Shown here one piece after another: positions 10,708 to 20,999 of a DNA stretch of 22,215 bases. A program made the translations under genes and the position numbers. The stretch lies in NCBI GenBank assembly GCA_036897485.1, contig JAYMTF010001623.1:1-22215 (forward strand). The letters are read 5' to 3'. The notes under the pieces are model-generated. The model made no database searches, was not told the origin of the DNA, and saw nothing but the letters and a program-made list of their open reading frames with translations. Every line of letters begins with the position of its first letter. The stretch's first letter is position 1. This stretch comes from Pelargonium nanum (taxonomy: Eukaryota > Streptophyta > Magnoliopsida > Geraniales > Geraniaceae).

Positions 10708-10728
10708 TGGGCCTGGCCTTAATGGGCC
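10708..10728 (-). promoter_or_regulatory. pair of site II (TGGGCC) motifs
   Basis: TGGGCC occurs at 10708-10713 and 10723-10728, offset by 15 bp. Site II elements (TGGGCY) are bound by TCP factors and co-occur with telo-boxes in plant promoters of translation and growth genes. Their place upstream of eIFiso4G and together with three telo-boxes fits that pattern. Function is inferred, not shown. Confidence 0.5.
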
Positions 10729-10983
10729 GAAAGCCCTCGTTGGTGATTCAATTCTTCTTGGATATTTGTATTTGTTTCAAAACCTTCGTAATTTTTTACT
10801 AAAAAAAAAGTTTGTAAATTAAAATCTTAGATGACAGAACCGATGGTTGCGAGGGTTTGTTGACAACGTCATCCACGTGGTCGCCTTGAATTTCAAGTGC
10901 AATCGTTGTCAATTCGTGCTCTTCAGGTTGGAGGAAAGGATTTTAGTGCCTTCAACTTGATAATTAAAACTAATATGGAGTGT

Positions 10984-11700
10984 TTTTTTTTTTTAGTAAA
11001 CAAGAAAGAATGAAAAAAACTAAGCAAGGACATCCTGGCCACAACAGCCCCTCTCAAATCATCCCAAAGGAGACCACACACCACCGCCGGCGGTTCATTA
11101 AACATAACCAGCTCCTCCATCAAGTCTTGACCTACATTGGCCATCGCGTCCGCTGCTCTGTTTCCCTCTCGGAAGCAATGTCGGACTGATACCTGCCAAT
11201 CTCGCCTTAGAAGTTCACAGATGTCATCAAAGACCGCTTGAGATATCCACCCAATATCATGTTTTCCATTCACAATGTTTGCTACAATTTGCAAGTCCAC
11301 TGAAACTTCCAGCAGCCGTCAACCTTTTGCCCATGCCACTTCCAACCCAGCTCGGAGAGCACATATTCTGCCACAGTTATTGAACAATATCCAGTGTTAC
11401 CAGCAAAACCCAAGAGCCACACTCTGTCATGGTCGCGGAAGACACCACCAAAAGAAGCTTGACCCGAATTTCCTTTAGATGCGCCATCATAGTCTAGCTT
11501 CACATACCCGCTCTGCGGTCTCGACCAAACCACATTTATAATTTTATGAGACTTACTAACCCGGTTCTGCTCCAAGACTGAAGTGACCATCTCAGTCTCT
11601 TTCAAAATTGCATCGACCGGGTAGCGCGGAGGAGTAAAGTCCAGTTGGAATAGATAGGCACACCTCCATCGCCAAATACTTCATGTTGCAGCTCCAAAAA
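10984..11700 (-). pseudogene. 3' end of a LINE with RNase H domain and A-tail
   Basis: The minus-strand translation matches the RVT_3-type RNase H domain at the C-terminus of plant LINE ORF2 proteins. It runs from IWRWRCAYLF near 11680, through WSRPQSGYVKLDYDGASKGN and VAEY, to VSVDLQIVANIV, VRHCFREGNRAADAMA and a PPAV tail. All four acidic catalytic positions are readable (Asp in YDGAS, Glu in VAE, Asp in SVDL, Asp in AADA). The frame breaks once, just after VAE near 11369, consistent with loss of one base. In the next frame the text continues as CALRAGLEVAWAKG, then one TGA, then RLLEVSVDL. Another stop (TGA) precedes SIWRW. A run of 12-13 A on the minus strand (about 10984-10996) follows the domain and looks like the retrotransposon tail. 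Reverse transcriptase is missing, so this is a 5'-truncated dead copy. Confidence 0.8.
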
Positions 11701-12421
11701 TACACCCCCATAGATTTCAATGTTTTTGGTTTGGTTGAACCATATGTTTTAACTATTGTGGCAAAGTTTGATAGTGTCAACATTTTGTTTTCGGGTTGGT
11801 GTGTGAAACGAGTGACCCACAAACTAGTTAGGTTCTCAATATTTTTGTTAGATTTGTCTAGGTGAGTTGATTTTTTCAAGTCTTCAGTTTTATATCGTCT
11901 TTGTTATCGTTCGATCTGAGTTAATAACGTATTATTTTTTGCATTAAAAAAAAACTATACACACTTTAAAACTAGAAAGAAAAAAAGTTATAATTATACT
12001 TTGGATTAAATGGTTTTGTATTTTGATGAGTTTGGTGTTTTTCTATTTAGTCATTAATTATTGTATTACATTAATTGAACTTTGAAACCCTTATTACGTT
12101 TTGAATCACCCCATATGACCTTTTTTTTCTCGGCAAGTGACATGTTGCAGACTGCAGATTGCTCATTGTCATGTCAACGAATATTTACACATTAGCATGC
12201 CCACTCAGACAAATTGCCACATCATTATTCGCGTAGTTTTAATGTAACGCATCGTTTCATTTTTATTTTCATTTAATTAACATATAAAACGTCATCGTTA
12301 TGGTTGTTTATGAGAAAAATAAATCCTTCATTACCCAAAAGATAAATTAGGTAAAATGGACAATAGTTATTTAGTTTATTAATTATCTTACAAATCACAC
12401 GATTTTCATTATAAATTTCAA
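11701..12421. other. intergenic, no recognisable gene
   Basis: AT-rich DNA with stops in all frames beyond short stretches. I see no domain, RNA gene or clear repeat here. Its border with the LINE relic is not sharp. Confidence 0.5.
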
Positions 12422-13020
12422 TGTGTTCACGAAAACCTTTGTGAATCTTACCCAAGAAGGTCAAAATGCTATGCCCAAAAAGTAATGAACAAATCTCGCC
12501 CGAGAAGGACGACCATCGTGCCCACAAAGGGGCAACCTCACTCAGAAAAGTTTGATCGTTGTACCCACGAAGGCATGGATCTACTTCCCTAATAAAGGAT
12601 TGACTGACATGCCCACAAAGGCATGGTTCAACCTTGCATGCAAAGAATGATCATTATACTCATAAAGTCCTCGATCAACTTCACCAACGAATGTTTGACC
12701 GTCGTGCCCACAAAGTCATGAGCCAATCTCGCCATAAAGAACGATTGCCATGACTGTAAAGACATGGATCAATTTCACCAATGAATATTCGACACCCATA
12801 AAAGCACAAGTCAAACTTACCGGAAAAGTTTGATCGTCATGCCCACGTGGGCAAACCTCCCTCATGAAAGACGATTGTCATGCCCACAAAGTTGTTGATC
12901 AACTTTACCACGTAATGACAGCCGTATCAACGAAGACATGATCATTTAACTTTTTTCGAAATGTTTGATCTTCATGCTTACAGAGACATTGTCAAACTCG
13001 TTTGCGAATGACGATCGCCA
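12422..13020. repeat. degenerate tandem array of about 46-bp units
   Basis: About 13 head-to-tail units of roughly 41-54 bp each follow the plan TGCCCACAAAG-GCATGGATCAA-CnTCACC-AAnGAAnGnTTGATCGTCA. The best-preserved core, TGCCCACAAAG, is exact near 12519, 12610, 12697 and 12873, with close variants (TGTACCCACGAAGG, TGCCCACGTGGGC, TACTCATAAAG) at matching spacing between. Units differ by many substitutions, largely C-to-T or G-to-A, and by small indels, as expected of an old methylated repeat. No frame stays open across it. It may be a free minisatellite or the internal tandem repeats of a lost LTR retrotransposon; I see no LTRs. Confidence 0.65.
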
Positions 13021-13999
13021 TATTGGGTTTTCTACAAAGTTAAACCGGAAAAAAAAAATTATCCATAGAAGTATAATAAGTCGTATAACTCGTATAAGGT
13101 CTTAGCTAGTAGTTTAATAAATATCTTTGTCATAGAGACTTTGTTGTCATGTTACTACATTGTACGTGGTTGCTGGTCCTTGACGTTCGATCGTGAAAAT
13201 CTTCAAGCAAGATTTCCACATGCTAGTTGAGATTCTCATGCCATATTTGAGTCCACCCGAGTCGCCAAATCCAAACCATGAACTAGTTATTCATAGATTG
13301 TAAGTCTTTCATAAATACTTTAGTGGATCACAAGTGTCTGAGATGGTGGTTCGAAACAATGACTTGAAAGAGAATATCATGAACATCTAGGAACACTTTG
13401 ACAAGCGATAACAATAGGAGCACATATACTCAAGATATTAGAGATTGAGAGAGCGCAACTCAATCAAAGTTTAAGGTAGTTGAAAAGTAAGTTATTTTTC
13501 TATATTATATTTTTCTCTTTGGAATTGTTTACTTACCGGAAAAATGCAAAGGAAGTATTTCATATTTTTCATTATATTCTTATGAAGAGATATAGCGGAC
13601 AAATTTAGGATTTGTTTAAATTCATTAGATAGTTGGAGAATATATTTTAGAAGTTTGTGGGAAAAAATTGTCATTATTATTGTTGGTAGGTTTTGAATAT
13701 ATTAGTTGTTAGATGTTTTAAGTGAGCTTTTAAACTTACAGTTGACGCCTCTAAACTCTTTAACTATAGTGGGACTAATATGTATTGTCTTGGTCACATG
13801 TTAAAATTTCCCGCTATCCCCGTAAATGTGTTGAACATATTTTAGGCAAAGAAATTACACTCTTTCACATGAACATCTGTCTCACTAGAAATCTTAATTT
13901 GCATGTGTAACAAAAACATGAATAAATTATTCCCATCCTAATCACATGTTGAAAAAAAAAACACTCACAATAATTAGAAAAAAGATCATGATAATTAGA
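13021..13999. other. intergenic, no recognisable gene
   Basis: About 1 kb of AT-rich sequence between the tandem array and the peroxidase promoter. No gene, RNA or repeat family is recognised. Confidence 0.5.
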
Positions 14000-14043
14000 T
14001 ATAATTAAATAAAAAAAAACAGGAATAAAAGAGGACCACGTGG
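14000..14043 (+). promoter_or_regulatory. candidate TATA sequence and G-box of the peroxidase gene
   Basis: TATAATTAAAT starts at 14000, and the 8-bp palindrome CCACGTGG (core CACGTG, a G-box) lies at 14036-14043, about 170 bp upstream of the ATG. G-boxes bind bZIP and bHLH factors in light, abscisic acid and stress responses, which would suit a stress-related plastid peroxidase. The transcription start is not known, so the G-box may fall just up- or downstream of it. Confidence 0.45.
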
Positions 14044-14118
14044 AGACTTGCCCTCCACCTCAAACCTCTTCAAGGCTAGAGAGCCACTTCCCATTCACAC
14101 TTCCAATATTTCTCCACT

Positions 14119-14152
14119 TCTCTCTCTCTCTCTCTCTCTCTCCCTCTCTCTA
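14119..14152 (+). repeat. CT microsatellite in the peroxidase 5' leader
   Basis: About a dozen CT units followed by CCCTCTCTC, ending some 60 bp before the start codon. CT-rich leaders are common in plant genes; the run length is likely variable between individuals. Confidence 0.8.
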
Positions 14153-14214
14153 CAAGACCCTGCAACTGCAAGCTCATCTTATTAGGCTACTCCAATACAG
14201 TTCCATAACCAAAA

Positions 14215-17200
14215 ATGGCTTCCATGCCTTTCTCTGCAACTTTCTCTCCACCTATATATGGCTTCACTCAGTCCAGACCTAGCCCCAATTCTGCTATTTA
14301 TACTTCCTCCTCTTTCTGGCCTCCAATGGCTTCTGTCCTCTCACCCATCAAATCCTCTCTCGTCTCAGCTCTATCTTCCTTTTCCCAGCATGGGTTCTCT
14401 TCGCAACTACCAACCACTCGTGGGGTTGTCGTGAAATCTCGATATCCGGGCGTTTTCGCAAGGGCCGCTACAGAGAAAAGCATTCATGATTTCACTGTGA
14501 AGGTGTGTGAGTTGTAAAGATGTTAACTTTTTCTATTTTGATCACTTTTGGTTTGTGGGTTTTTGATGAAATGCTTGTTTGCTGCAAAAATTGCCTGTTT
14601 TTGATTTAAAACTGGTGATGGTGATACTATTGTTGATGCAGGACATTGATGGGAAGGATGTTTCTCTGAGCAAATTTAAGGGGAAAGTCCTGTTGATTGT
14701 GAATGTTGCTTCTAAATGGTATTAATTATTCATAGATTGTTGTTTAAAGTATAGGTTACTTGTGGCATTGGTTTACATTGATTTTAGAGATGTTTGTGAT
14801 CTTATGGGATATTTTGCTTTGAATTCCAGTGGTTTGACTGCATCTAATTATTCAGAACTCTCGCACTTGTATGAGAAGTACAAAACTCAAGGTATGCTGT
14901 CGTTTTCGAGGACCGTGGTCAACTTTCTACCATTTCGAATTTAAGCCTTTTGAGTAATTCAATTCTGTACAAAATTCTATGGCCTAACTATCATCGTAGG
15001 GTTTTGTTCGCATGTACAAGAGTCTAAAATGAGCTTACCAGGGTGCTTGTTGAATTTTCAATTGATCATAAAGAGGCTAATGTATTCTCATAGTTTTCTG
15101 TTTTTGCTAATTTTCCTTTTGTGTAGTATGATCACACAAGAGAGAGTTGTAAACGTGAGTGAACTCCTTCCTTAATAACTTGGGAGGTGCACGAGCTTTT
15201 CTTACAGTTTCATTGTTTCTCTAGACTCTAGGATGGGGTATTGATGGATGGCGGGTGTTAATTACTTGTATACAGATAAACATTTTGGGAAGAATACACA
15301 CACTCAAATGACAATGCTTCAGTCACATACGTACCAACTATTATGCAGTTAAAAGCATAGCAGTGTAGTTTGTCTTGTAAAAGTGAGTCAGCATATCTAT
15401 TCATGTTAATTGTTATATTGGAGTCTCCGAACTATGAACTATCACCAAATATACATACAACTAAAATTTGAATTAGTTACTTGACAATTTCGTGGTACTA
15501 CTGGCTCCTTTGTAACAGCTTCCCTATTAGTTTCCTATTGGTCGAGCTTGTAATAATTGCAGTTCAAGTGATAGGTTGAAGGTGGTAAGTTACTGCAGCA
15601 GGTTAATCGAAGTGGAGGAAGAAACAATGGGTGTTTCCGTCAAGGGAATATAAATAATGAAGGTTTAACCAATTTAGTTTCAACCAAACAGATATAAGAT
15701 TTTCATTGTAAACTAGACTAAGAAGATCAATATAAAGAAGTTTCCAAAAGAAAACTAAGAAGATGAAGGAAAATTAGAAGACTGAATGTGTGTTCGTTTT
15801 ATTCTTATTTATTTTATGAGTATGAAACCCACTAAAATTTGAGATATATTTTGGTAGTTTTGTTCAAATTTTCAGATATGTTTCTTTAATTGGTTGGCTT
15901 ACTGATGTTCAACACAAGAAGACCATTTCTCGTATTCAGATGACACTGCTAAATGATGTATAAGTAATTTCATTGCAGGTTTTGAGATTCTAGCCTTTCC
16001 TTGCAATCAGTTTGGAGGACAGGAACCTGGATCAAATCCAGAAATCAAGCAATTTGCTTGTACAAGGTTCAAAGCTGAGTTTCCTATCTTCGATAAGGTT
16101 GGTGATGTCATGTCTTTTGCATACATCATGGTTTTCAGAGAGCATAAGTTACTAAAAGTTGTGCATAACAGGTCGATGTTAATGGATCAAAAACAGCCCC
16201 AGTTTACCAGTTTCTGAAGTCAAGTGCCGGAGGATTTTTAGGTGATGTTATCAAGTGGAATTTTGAGAAATTTTTGGTGGACAAAAATGGCAAGGTTGTG
16301 GAGAGATATCCACCTACAACATCACCTTTTCAAATTGAGGTATGTTTTTCTTGTCATTATTTTTATAAAAAAATGTCCGTTGAAACTCAGTTACCACTTG
16401 TAGTTAAATAATTAAATTATAAACTAGTTAGACTTCTATTCCCACCTTAAACATGCCTTGAAGCCTTATTGTTTCCTTAGTTGATTATAATGGAAATGGA
16501 GGACCAGACAAAAATGCATTGTATACCAGCTTGTTTGACAAATTTCCTCCTCTTAATTGTGATAGCTAAAATGATGGCAGCTTGCATATATATGATATTC
16601 AGTTCAATCAAACACATATTCAGTCTATGAAATTTTCCCATGCTTGTATGTATATAGAGCTCTGTTATTTCCAACCGGTTTTAGATGGCGATGCATTCTT
16701 CATGACATGAAGTGTCGTCCAAAATTGGTTGTGCTCTGGTGTAGAAGCTAACTTTATTTTTTCATTCATCCTAGAAATTTGGAGTTTTTAAAAATAGTAC
16801 TCCTCGGTCCCAAAATGAGTGTTCATTTTCCTATTTTCATAAAAACTAAGGATGAGTTAGTTAGGGTTGGACTTCATCCTTGGTACCATGTGCTCTTCTT
16901 ATAACATACTCAAGGGTTTCTAACTAAATTATCTTACGTATTGTCGGTTATTCATGCATGACTAATTTTCAAAAATGAAAGTCTACTCTCAATATGGGAC
17001 AATTTTTCTCTTTTAATAGGATTAACTGATTTTCAGGTTGCTAAGTGAAGTCTTTTACAGGATTTCAGTGATGTAAAACTTTGGAGTTCTTAAAAGTAGA
17101 AAGATTTGCGTTCACTTGCGTCCCCATAAAGGGGTAGCACTGAAAATGTAAAGAAACCTGAAAATATCAAACTAGAATATTATTGTCTGATGAGCAAGAA

Positions 17201-18195
17201 ACAACTTTTTATGGTACACTATGAAATTAGTGAGCATGCTGCTATGTGCATCAAGCATTTATATTCTGCTTGATAGAACTTATGATTTGTAATAATAAGT
17301 TGTAAGATTTGCAATTAGTTGCCTTTCTTATAAAGACTGAAGTGTTGAATTTATAGTCTGATTTGCTAGAAGCACATTTTTTGGTGTATTATGAAGTTAA
17401 TGAGCGTTAGTGAATGCATGTCAGGGATTCATATTCTAATAGAAAGACAACTACTTCCCATTATTAATGGAGCTCCATTTGAAGTACCAATATACTAACA
17501 TGATAGTATACATCATTTCACTTGTTTAATAGGATTGTGTACCATCATATGGTTCACCACGAGCCTAGTGCGGTTTGTGCAGGTGACTTGTCAACAGGTG
17601 CAACTTGATTAATTCAGAAACCAAGAATCGAGGTTGCAACTTAAAGTTGGTTCTTGGTTTTCTTGATGAATTAGGAATTGAAAATGCGTAAAGCCCTAAG
17701 CTTCTATATTTGGGCTCGACCATTGGCATTATGAAATTGGTCAAATAAATCAAATATGAAAACAATAGTTTGCTTAGAAGTTCTTGTAGGACTGCTACAA
17801 ATAGCATGGTTTAGTTTCCAATTTCTGTTCCAATTTTCAGAAGTTAAAAGGTGGAAAAGAATCAAAGATCATCCATTTATATGCTTCAGGGGTTTCAGTT
17901 GCTTTGAATCCCAAGATTCGCAACCATGAATCATATATATCAATAATATCGTTGTGTTTGTTTGTTTTTATAGGTCATAGTGACCATATTTTAATGTCAA
18001 TATAGTTTATCAAATATGCCTCTGGTTCTTATATGATGCTTCATATGTATTTTTATGGAATGTGCATGCAAGTGAAAATAATCGGAAGCATCATTCATTT
18101 AGCATCATTAGTTTCAGAATAATGTGTCTCTATCTAACATCCATATTTTTTCCCGTATATTTCAGAAGGACATACAGAAGCTAGTCGCTGCATAA
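14215..18195 (+). CDS. chloroplast-type glutathione peroxidase (thiol peroxidase)
   Basis: Reduces hydrogen peroxide and lipid hydroperoxides, in plants mainly with thioredoxin as donor. The six exons 14215-14502, 14642-14718, 14830-14891, 15979-16097, 16172-16339 and 18166-18195 join in phase to 247 residues. Arabidopsis plastid GPX1 and GPX7 are about 235. Residues 1 to about 84 are rich in Ser and poor in acidic residues, as in a plastid transit peptide, and the mature domain starts near [12 protein letters not shown]. The catalytic set is present: Cys122 in VASKCG (Cys in place of animal selenocysteine), Gln157 in GGQEP, Trp211 and Asn212 in KWNFEKF. The plant resolving Cys170 is in FACTRF. 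The Cys122 codon is split TG|T by intron 2. The start ATG has a good context (AAAAATGGC). Intron 5 is 1.8 kb and carries a degenerate MITE; intron 3 (1.1 kb) shows nothing notable. Confidence 0.95.
16798..17012. mobile_element. degenerate Stowaway/mariner-like MITE in peroxidase intron 5
   Basis: The left end, TA (16798-16799) then CTCCTCGGTCCCAAAATGAG, resembles the familiar plant Stowaway end CTCCCTCCGTCCC. Near 16979-17000 the inverted counterpart GTCTACTCTCAATATGGGAC is readable with several mismatches. The outermost part of the right end is lost or mutated, so the right border is approximate. There is no coding content. Confidence 0.5.
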
Positions 18196-18744
18196 ATTGT
18201 GAAGACGCCGAAGCACACAAGACGACAATCAGCTTTTCTAAAGAGAGACAGTAATAACATACCAGTTAATGTAAATTTGTGGGGTTAGGTATAAGGTGAT
18301 TGTTTTGTATACATTTAAGATTCATACTGTTTCCCATTCTCGCAAATTGTTCGCCATTTGCAAATTTTACTGTCATCTAATCTTAAAACTGGACTATTGA
18401 TTATAATATGTTCGATGTATAATCATATGAACTGAAGTCCTAAAAAAGCAAACCAGTACTTAAAGGCTATTTGTTTCTTTTTAGGCCTCGGATCTTCGGA
18501 ACCAAGAAAAGAATGTGACGCATTGAAACCGCAAACTTTTTCACTTTTAGACCATGACTGAACATAAAACTCATGCACATTTTGAAATAGTTTCCATTTG
18601 ATTTTAGTTTTTGTATGTACTCATGTATGTGACAAAGTCCATGCACATGACTTTGTATGCAATTTTTGTGTTTGGTTAAGTCAACATTTGCTTCTCTATT
18701 GACATAAAACCTTCAGATCTGTGTCCTCTTCCTCTGACTGAAAC
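18196..18744 (+). other. intergenic spacer between peroxidase and transporter
   Basis: This 549-bp spacer must contain the peroxidase 3' UTR and the transporter promoter and leader. No exact poly(A) signal or TATA box can be assigned. One inverted repeat is present, ACAAAGTC (18632-18639) and GACTTTGT (18649-18656) around a 9-nt loop. It has no T-run or other sign of function. Confidence 0.5.
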
Positions 18745-20999
18745 ATGGGTACCTTAAAAACCCAAGAGCATGTCCAAAACCCAGAATCTGATCAAGAAAA
18801 CCACCACCCACCACCCAAGACCTTCACGAGAACCAACCCTTTTTCGATCATCTTCGAGCCATTTCAATGGCTGAAGATGCTCTGTTCCCAGCTGAACCCG
18901 AGCTTCGTGATCGGCGTCGTTCTTGTCTACGGCCTCGGGCAAGGCTTCGCCGGATCTTTATTCAAGGTGGTCTCCGATTACTACTGGAAAGATGTACAGA
19001 AAGTGCAGCCATCAGCAGTTCAGCTCTACATTGGACTCTACTACATCCCCTGGGTCATGAAACCCATCTGGGGAATCTTGACCGATGTTTTTCCGGTCAG
19101 AGGTTACCGGCGACGGCCCTACTTCGTTCTCGCCGGAGTTCTTGGGGCCGTCTCCGCCTTGCTGGTGGCTACTCAGGGAAAATTGGCTATTCCGGTGGCC
19201 TTGTCCTGTTTGATAGGCGTAACAGCTGCGATGGCTATTGCTGATGTCACAATTGATGCATGCATTGCAAGAAACAGCATCGAGATCCGATCTCTGGCGC
19301 CGGACATGCAGAGCCTCTGCGGCTTCTGCTCCGCCGCCGGAGCTCTCATCGGCTACCTGACCAGCGGGTTCTTTGTTCACAGTCTTGGTGCTCAGGTCAG
19401 TTCCGTTTCTTGAAATTGTTGTATTATTTAGAAAGATCGGTTGATGAATTTGCATCTTCTGGATTCATGAAACCCAAAATTAGTCTATGTTTCTTGAATT
19501 TTGCTCTGGTTGCTGCAGGGGGCGTTGGGGATTTTGGCGATTCCACCGGCTTTATCGGTGGTTCTGGGTTTTGTGATTTATGAACAGAGAACGACCAGTC
19601 TTCGCTCCGATAAGAAGAAGGTACAGTTCGTTACTTTTTGTTGGTTGCCAACGTTTAATTTTCCTGGTCAACGCCCCCTTGTATGGTGCTATGCATTTCA
19701 TTCTGAAATCAATACCAAAACACCACCAATATTGATCAACATTTCACATCTTTATACACTTTTGCATAGAGTTGACAATCCATGTCGTAACACAACACAC
19801 GACACGAAGTTAGCATGATTAGGCTCACACGTTTTGTAATCGTATCGTGTTCATGTTAGAAAGCTCAACACGTGTAGTAATCGTACCGTGTTCGTGTAGG
19901 GCCTCCTAAACACGAACGCACGATTAATTAGTTGTGTGGTGACACGCCCATTTAAGTATATAACCGTATATTAATCCTAATAACGTGTCAAACATGATGG
20001 GTCGTATTGTGTCAAGAAGACCCATTTAGGTACTGTGTTAAACATGTCGTATTCGTGTTGGGTCGAGCAGCACACAAACAACCTTCAGCACGACACGCAC
20101 GCTTGAATTGTCAATTCTACTTTTGAGTATTACAAGTTCTGAGTTGTTGTGCAGGCAGTTGATAAGCTGGTAATAGCAGTGAGGGGCATGTTTGAAACAA
20201 TCAAGTTCCCTCAGGTATGGAAGCCTTCCCTCTACATGTACCTATCTCTGGCTCTCAGCATAAGCACTCATGAAGGTCAATTTTACTGGTACACCGACCC
20301 TCACGCCGGTCCTGCCTTCTCGCAGGTACGCATTGCACTCTTCGAACATCAATCCATGTTAATTTCGTATAAAAATCACAATTCACAACAGTTTCGGGTT
20401 TGTAGGAGTTTGTTGGGGTGATTTACGCGCTTGGTGCACTAGCTTCCATGGTAGGAGTCATAATCTACCACAAGACTCTCAAAGACTACCCTTTCAGAAG
20501 CCTACTCTTCGCGGCACAACTCCTCTACGGTCTCTCGGGAATGCTTGATCTCATCTTCGTCCTCCGGTGGAACTTGAGGCTCGGGATCCCGGATTACTTC
20601 TTCGTGGTCATGGAAAATTGCGTGTCTCACATTATAACCAAAATAAGGTGGATGCCGATGATAGTGTTGAGCACTAGGTTGTGCCCTATAGGAATTGAGG
20701 GGACATTTTTTGCGCTCTTGATGTGCATCGATAGCATTGGCTCGCTCTCCTCCAAATGGGGTGGAGGTATGGTCCTTCACATGTTTCATGTCACGAGAAA
20801 TGATTTTACGAACTTGTGGTTGGTCGTTTTCATAAGAAACGTTCTCAGATTCGCGACGTTGGGATTGATTTTTCTTGTGCCTAATGTTGATCAGTCGGAT
20901 GTGTTGATTCCACCCGATATTCTTGCGAAGTGTCTGGTTGTTAGTGCGGAAGAGGAGAGCTTGCAACTTGTGCCTATGAATGCGAAAACACAAGTATAG
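18745..20999 (+). CDS. folate-biopterin transporter (BT1 family)
   Basis: Integral membrane carrier of the BT1/FBT family in the major facilitator superfamily, related to Leishmania biopterin transporters and the plant plastid folate carrier. The likely substrates are folates or pterins, but many plant members are untested. Exons 18745-19395, 19519-19620, 20155-20325 and 20406-20999 all join in phase 0 to 505 residues, a normal family length with about 12 hydrophobic segments. The signature regions are GLGQGFAGSLFKVVSDYYWK (64-83), YIPWVMKPIWGILTDVFPVR (100-119), a DVTIDACIARNS stretch (167-178), LAPDMQSLCGFCS (184-196), STHEGQFYWYTDPHAGPAF in exon 3, and EFVGVIYALGALAS opening exon 4. The polar N-terminus (1-42) has acidic residues and does not look like a transit peptide, so a non-plastid membrane is possible. 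Start context AACATGG is good. It follows the peroxidase gene on the same strand without sign of co-regulation. Overall it most resembles Arabidopsis probable folate-biopterin transporters. Confidence 0.92.
19767..20119. mobile_element. hAT MITE in transporter intron 2
   Basis: The left end TAGAGTTGACAAT (19767-19779) and right end ATTGTCAATTCTA (20107-20119) are inverted copies with one mismatch. The flanks are CTTTTGCA (19759-19766) and CTTTTGAG (20120-20127), an 8-bp target duplication with two differences, as expected for hAT. The interior is rich in CACGACACG, CGTGTTCGTGT and similar motifs, typical of plant hAT MITEs with this end. It makes up most of the 534-bp intron and leaves both splice sites intact. 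Confidence 0.7.
19828..19909. repeat. two 41-bp tandem units inside the intronic MITE
   Basis: A unit reading CACGTTTTGTAATCGTATCG is followed 41 bp later by CACGTGTAGTAATCGTACCG, with GTGTTC and TGTAG continuations shared. This is two imperfect tandem copies, a local duplication within the MITE. Confidence 0.55.

Noticed and set aside
12422-13020. CRISPR-like array
   Set aside because: The units are contiguous, diverged and lack unique spacers, and this is plant nuclear DNA.
14040-14282. 80-codon open stretch in the peroxidase leader
   Set aside because: It runs through the CT microsatellite in a different frame and overlaps the true start; nothing suggests translation.
18632-18656. 8-bp inverted repeat as a possible terminator or miRNA hairpin
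   Set aside because: The stem is too short for a plant miRNA precursor, and plant polymerase II does not use such hairpins as terminators.
18867-19455. Alternative-frame and antisense open stretches of 62-147 codons over transporter exon 1
   Set aside because: The GC-rich exon leaves other frames open by chance; only the BT1 frame matches a family and joins the later exons in phase.
20502-20993. 163-codon minus-strand open stretch
   Set aside because: Antisense shadow of transporter exon 4, with composition typical of a reversed membrane protein.
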